From: Sinomonas albida
Lineage (GTDB): Bacteria; Actinomycetota; Actinomycetes; Actinomycetales; Micrococcaceae
Assembly (NCBI RefSeq): GCF_004919045.1
Contig: NZ_SWDW01000006.1
Coordinates: forward strand, 124,001-188,000
Reading direction: 5' to 3'
DNA length: 64,000 nt
The notes below the pieces were generated by a model. That model saw only the letters and a program-made list of their open reading frames with translations, was not told the DNA's origin and did not search any database. A program made the position numbers and the translations under genes. Numbering within the stretch: position 1 is the first letter of the stretch; each line of letters starts with the position of its first letter. Shown piece after piece: positions 58,347 to 64,000 of this stretch.

Positions 58347-59810
58347 TCAGCGATTCTGGCGCTGGCGCGCGAACAGGACCAGCCCTGCTCCTGCGAGGAG
58401 CAGACCGAGGCCCGTGAGGGCGATGCCGAGCGGAAAGTCCTCGCCGGTCGCCGCCAGCGCCGTCGGCCCCGCCGGGGCGGCCGAGGCATTCCCGGACGGC
58501 GCCTCCTGGTAGGCATAGCCAACGGGTGCCGAGGTCCCGCCCGGGCCAGTCACGACGACGACTGCCCGGCCCGCCGCGTGCGCGGGCATCGTGAGGGAGA
58601 TCGTCCGATCATTGGTCACCGTGAATGCCACCGGGGCCCCGTCGACGCTCACCTCGGTGGCGCCGGTCAGAGCGCTCCCGGTGATCACGACCGGGTTCCC
58701 GCCGTCCACCGGTCCGGTGCCCGGGTTGATCCCCGTGATGGCGGGAGCCCCGGCATACGTGTAGGCCGCGGGCGCACTGGTCCCGCCGGGGTTGGTGACG
58801 GTCACGGAGATCGGACCCGCCGCGTGCGCCGGCGTCGATACCGTGAGCGTCCCGTTCCCGTTCACCGCAAAGTGCGACGCATCGGCCGTGGCACCGGGAG
58901 CCAGGGCCGTCCCGCCCCAGTCGAGGGACGTCGCCGATCCCAGACCCGTGCCCGAAACAGTCACCGGCTGCCCACCGGCAACGGAGCCGGCGTCCGGCGC
59001 CAAAGCCAGGTTGGCAGGCGCCGCGACATACGTATAAGCAGCGGCGGCCGACCTTCCGTCGAAGGTGCTGACGACGACGTCGACGGATCCGGCCGCGTGC
59101 GGCGCCGTGACGAGCGTCAGTGTGCCGTCCCCCAAGACGAAGTGCGATCCGTCGAGGGACCCATATGTTGGCGTGTAGACCTTGCCACCGAACACGACCT
59201 TGCTCACTCCAACCCCGTTGAGGTATTGGTCCCCCGTGATGGTCACGGCCTGGCCTCCCGCGACGGGCCCTGCGCTCGGCGCCAGCCAGATCCCACCGTA
59301 GGCCACCTGGGCCTGGACCGGCAGGAAGCTGAAGCTCGCCGGTGCGGAAGTTCCCTGCGGGGTGGTCACAGTGACGCCGACAGTCGCCGCGGGATGCGCG
59401 AGGGTGACGAACGTGAGCGTTCCATCAGCGTTGGCCGCGAACTGTCCAGCGGAGGGAGCGGGTCCCGTGGCCGGGGAGTACGCCCTCCCGTCAACAGTGA
59501 CCGCCGTCGCCCCTATGAGGTTGGAGCCCGAGACCGTCACGATCGTGCCGCCGGCCTCCGAGCCCCGACCAGGGCTCAGGGCCGAGACGAGCGGCGTCGC
59601 GCTTTGGACATTCGCGCCCACCTGGCCAATCGCGAGCTCGATACCGAGATTCGCTCCTATGCCTCCGGCGAACCGGGCATTCGATGACGAGTCCGCCGGG
59701 CTCGCGAAAGCGGCGACACTCGACCCGCTCAGGACGATGGCTGCGGTGGCAATCACGGCGGCCAAGCGAAGGCCATTTCGGGAGCTTGGTCTTCCATCGT
59801 GACGTCGCAT
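58347..59810 (-). CDS. Cell-wall anchored IPT/TIG-repeat surface protein
   Basis: A 487-residue exported protein. Signal peptide with LAAVIATAAIVLSGSSVAAFA. Four IPT/TIG-type repeats start near LSPGRGSEAGGTIVTVSGSNL, LAPSAGPVAGGQAVTITG, LAPDAGSVAGGQPVTVSG and INPGTGPVDGGNPVVITG. A C-terminal sorting signal follows: LAATGED, hydrophobic stretch, ARQRQNR. LAATG is a variant of LPXTG used by class E-type sortases in actinobacteria. ATG 59810 with a purine-rich upstream stretch is preferred over an earlier in-frame start. Adhesion or surface-layer role inferred. Confidence 0.88.
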   Translation of the reverse strand: MRRHDGRPSSRNGLRLAAVIATAAIVLSGSSVAAFASPADSSSNARFAGGIGANLGIELAIGQVGANVQSATPLVSALSPGRGSEAGGTIVTVSGSNLIGATAVTVDGRAYSPATGPAPSAGQFAANADGTLTFVTLAHPAATVGVTVTTPQGTSAPASFSFLPVQAQVAYGGIWLAPSAGPVAGGQAVTITGDQYLNGVGVSKVVFGGKVYTPTYGSLDGSHFVLGDGTLTLVTAPHAAGSVDVVVSTFDGRSAAAAYTYVAAPANLALAPDAGSVAGGQPVTVSGTGLGSATSLDWGGTALAPGATADASHFAVNGNGTLTVSTPAHAAGPISVTVTNPGGTSAPAAYTYAGAPAITGINPGTGPVDGGNPVVITGSALTGATEVSVDGAPVAFTVTNDRTISLTMPAHAAGRAVVVVTGPGGTSAPVGYAYQEAPSGNASAAPAGPTALAATGEDFPLGIALTGLGLLLAGAGLVLFARQRQNR

Positions 59811-59855
59811 GCTTCCCCCGTCTCGTGAGGGACTCCGCTTAAGCCCCGGCAAAAT

Positions 59856-60074
59856 CTATCGCACGGGCCGGCCGACGCCGCAGATCCAGCGCAGTGCCTC
59901 GGGAATCGCGACGTTGATTGCCAGGGCCGTCACTTCAGGGATGTCGCCGTCCATGCAGGAATGATCCCACGCTGTCAGGCGCCTCCTCTCCCGCTTCGCC
60001 TGCGGCCCGACGACTGCCCGATGCGGCCGGGAGGCGCCAAGCGCGTGCCACGCCGAACGGGTACTGATGTTCAT
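59856..60074 (-). CDS. Possible small hypothetical protein
   Basis: A 72-residue frame starting MNISTRSAWHALGASRPHRAV with AGAGGAG about 7 nt upstream. It is basic in the middle and ends WICGVGRPVR. No family or localisation signal is recognised. It lies between the IPT/TIG gene and the nrd terminator. Coding status rests on the ribosome site alone. Confidence 0.35.
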   Translation of the reverse strand: MNISTRSAWHALGASRPHRAVVGPQAKRERRRLTAWDHSCMDGDIPEVTALAINVAIPEALRWICGVGRPVR

Positions 60075-60112
60075 CTGTGCTCTCCTCTGTCCATCGGACA
60101 GAGGCACGAAAA

Positions 60113-60150
60113 GAGGCCCGGACCTGCAGAAACCTGCGGGTCCGGGCCTC
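60113..60150 (-). terminator. Intrinsic terminator of the nrd operon
   Basis: GAGGCCCGGACC pairs perfectly with GGTCCGGGCCTC (12 bp), with further pairing GCAG/CTGC inside. On the minus strand TTTT follows the stem. It lies 46 nt beyond the nrdF stop. Confidence 0.88.
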
Positions 60151-60196
60151 CCACCAGCCCTGACGGGCCCGGGCTAGATCCGGGGGGGGCTGGGCT

Positions 60197-63389
<3,193 letters not shown>

Positions 63390-63881
63390 AATGCGTCCAA
63401 TCCTTCGGCGACCCGGGCCACGTCGTCGGGCGTGCCCATGAGCTCGAATCGATAGAGATGAGGGACCTTGCACTTGACGGCGACGATGTCACCCGCGGCG
63501 CAGTAGTTGTCCCCGAAGTTCGTGTTGCCCGCACTGATGACCCCCCGGATGAGGGACCGGTTCTGCGGATCGTTGAGAAACCTGATGACCTGCTTCGGCA
63601 CCGATCCGGCTCCCCCGGTCCCGCCATACGTCGGGACGATGAGCACGAACGGCTCCGTGGCCCGGAGCGGCGGTTCGTGCGGGTGGAGCGGGATGCGCGC
63701 GGCGTCGAGGCCCAGCTTGCCCACGAAGCGGTGGGTGTTGCCGGAAACAGAAGAGAAGTAGATGAGGCGGCTCGAGGTGAGGCGGGGCTCGGGCTGCGTG
63801 CCCGACGCCGCGGCACCCGCCGCGGCCATGACCAGAGAGGTCACCTCAGCACCCCCTGCGAGAGAGACGGACGACGGCGGA

Positions 63882-64000
63882 TCAGGCCACCGAAGCGGTC
63901 GAGGCCTGGGCGAGTTCCTCGATCTTGTCGGGGCGGAAGCCCGACCAGTGACCACCGTCGGTGACGACAACGGGCGCCTGCAGGTAGCCCATGGACTTGA
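63882..64000 (-). CDS. nrdH: Glutaredoxin-like NrdH redoxin, C-terminal part (runs off the right edge)
   Basis: The last 38 residues are visible: [22 protein letters not shown] and the tail to ASTASVA. The [10 protein letters not shown] motif is the NrdH C-terminus. The catalytic CxxC lies outside the window. It reduces the NrdE C-terminal cysteines. Confidence 0.93.
   Translation of the reverse strand, partial: KSMGYLQAPVVVTDGGHWSGFRPDKIEELAQASTASVA

Overview
The window is high-GC DNA with dense, overlapping operons. It has many GTG or TTG starts, ATGA/GTGA stop-start overlaps, a likely leaderless transcript and class Ib ribonucleotide reductase (nrdHIEF). This fits an actinobacterium of the Micrococcaceae type (Arthrobacter/Sinomonas-like); the genus is an inference from protein character. 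It reads as an accessory-rich chromosomal region of a soil bacterium that scavenges plant sugars, methylated nitrogen compounds and phosphonates. I see no phage, insertion sequence or CRISPR array.

Layout. 1-1.7 kb: end of a GyrI-like gene, a TetR regulator and an orphan LuxR-type response regulator. 1.7-9.1 kb: rhamnoside module, with a LacI repressor divergent from a sugar ABC transporter (two permeases and a binding protein) and a GH78 alpha-L-rhamnosidase. Twin perfect operators and a short overlapping leader ORF lie in front of the operon. 9.2-15.6 kb: GAF-SpoIIE phosphatase, secreted GH26 hydrolase, small stress-type proteins (Hsp20, CsbD, STAS, a helical membrane protein), a HAD phosphatase and a tRNA-Gln(CTG). 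15.7-22.4 kb: LysR regulator, then an operon of MBL-fold hydrolase, a four-gene ABC importer and a HAD protein whose end runs into the next locus. 22.3-32.4 kb: a sugar or sugar-acid catabolic island. One minus-strand operon (MFS, SDR, isomerase, SDR) and another (Gfo/Idh, LacI, VOC, isomerase, Gfo/Idh) lie beside a plus-strand KDPG-aldolase/kinase pair; the control regions share one operator-like motif.

32.5-41.6 kb: ammonium transporter divergent from glnT/gmaS-like synthetase, glxB, glxC, glxD, a monomeric sarcosine-oxidase-like flavoenzyme, a hydantoinase/carbamoylase-family amidase and an XRE-cupin regulator. This looks like a compact N-methylglutamate-type route from methylamine or N-methyl amino acids to glutamate. 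41.7-46.2 kb: HD-domain protein, kinase-like protein, and a TetR/MFS/quinone-oxidoreductase group with clear operators. 46.5-58.2 kb: C-P lyase locus. phnD, phnC and a fused double phnE run rightward; phnG-H-I-J-K-L-DUF1045-phnM-phnN run leftward with every junction overlapping; phnF is divergent from phnG. phnP and phnO are not present. 58.3-64 kb: cell-wall IPT/TIG-repeat protein with a sortase-like tail, a small ORF and the nrdH(partial)-I-E-F operon with its terminator.
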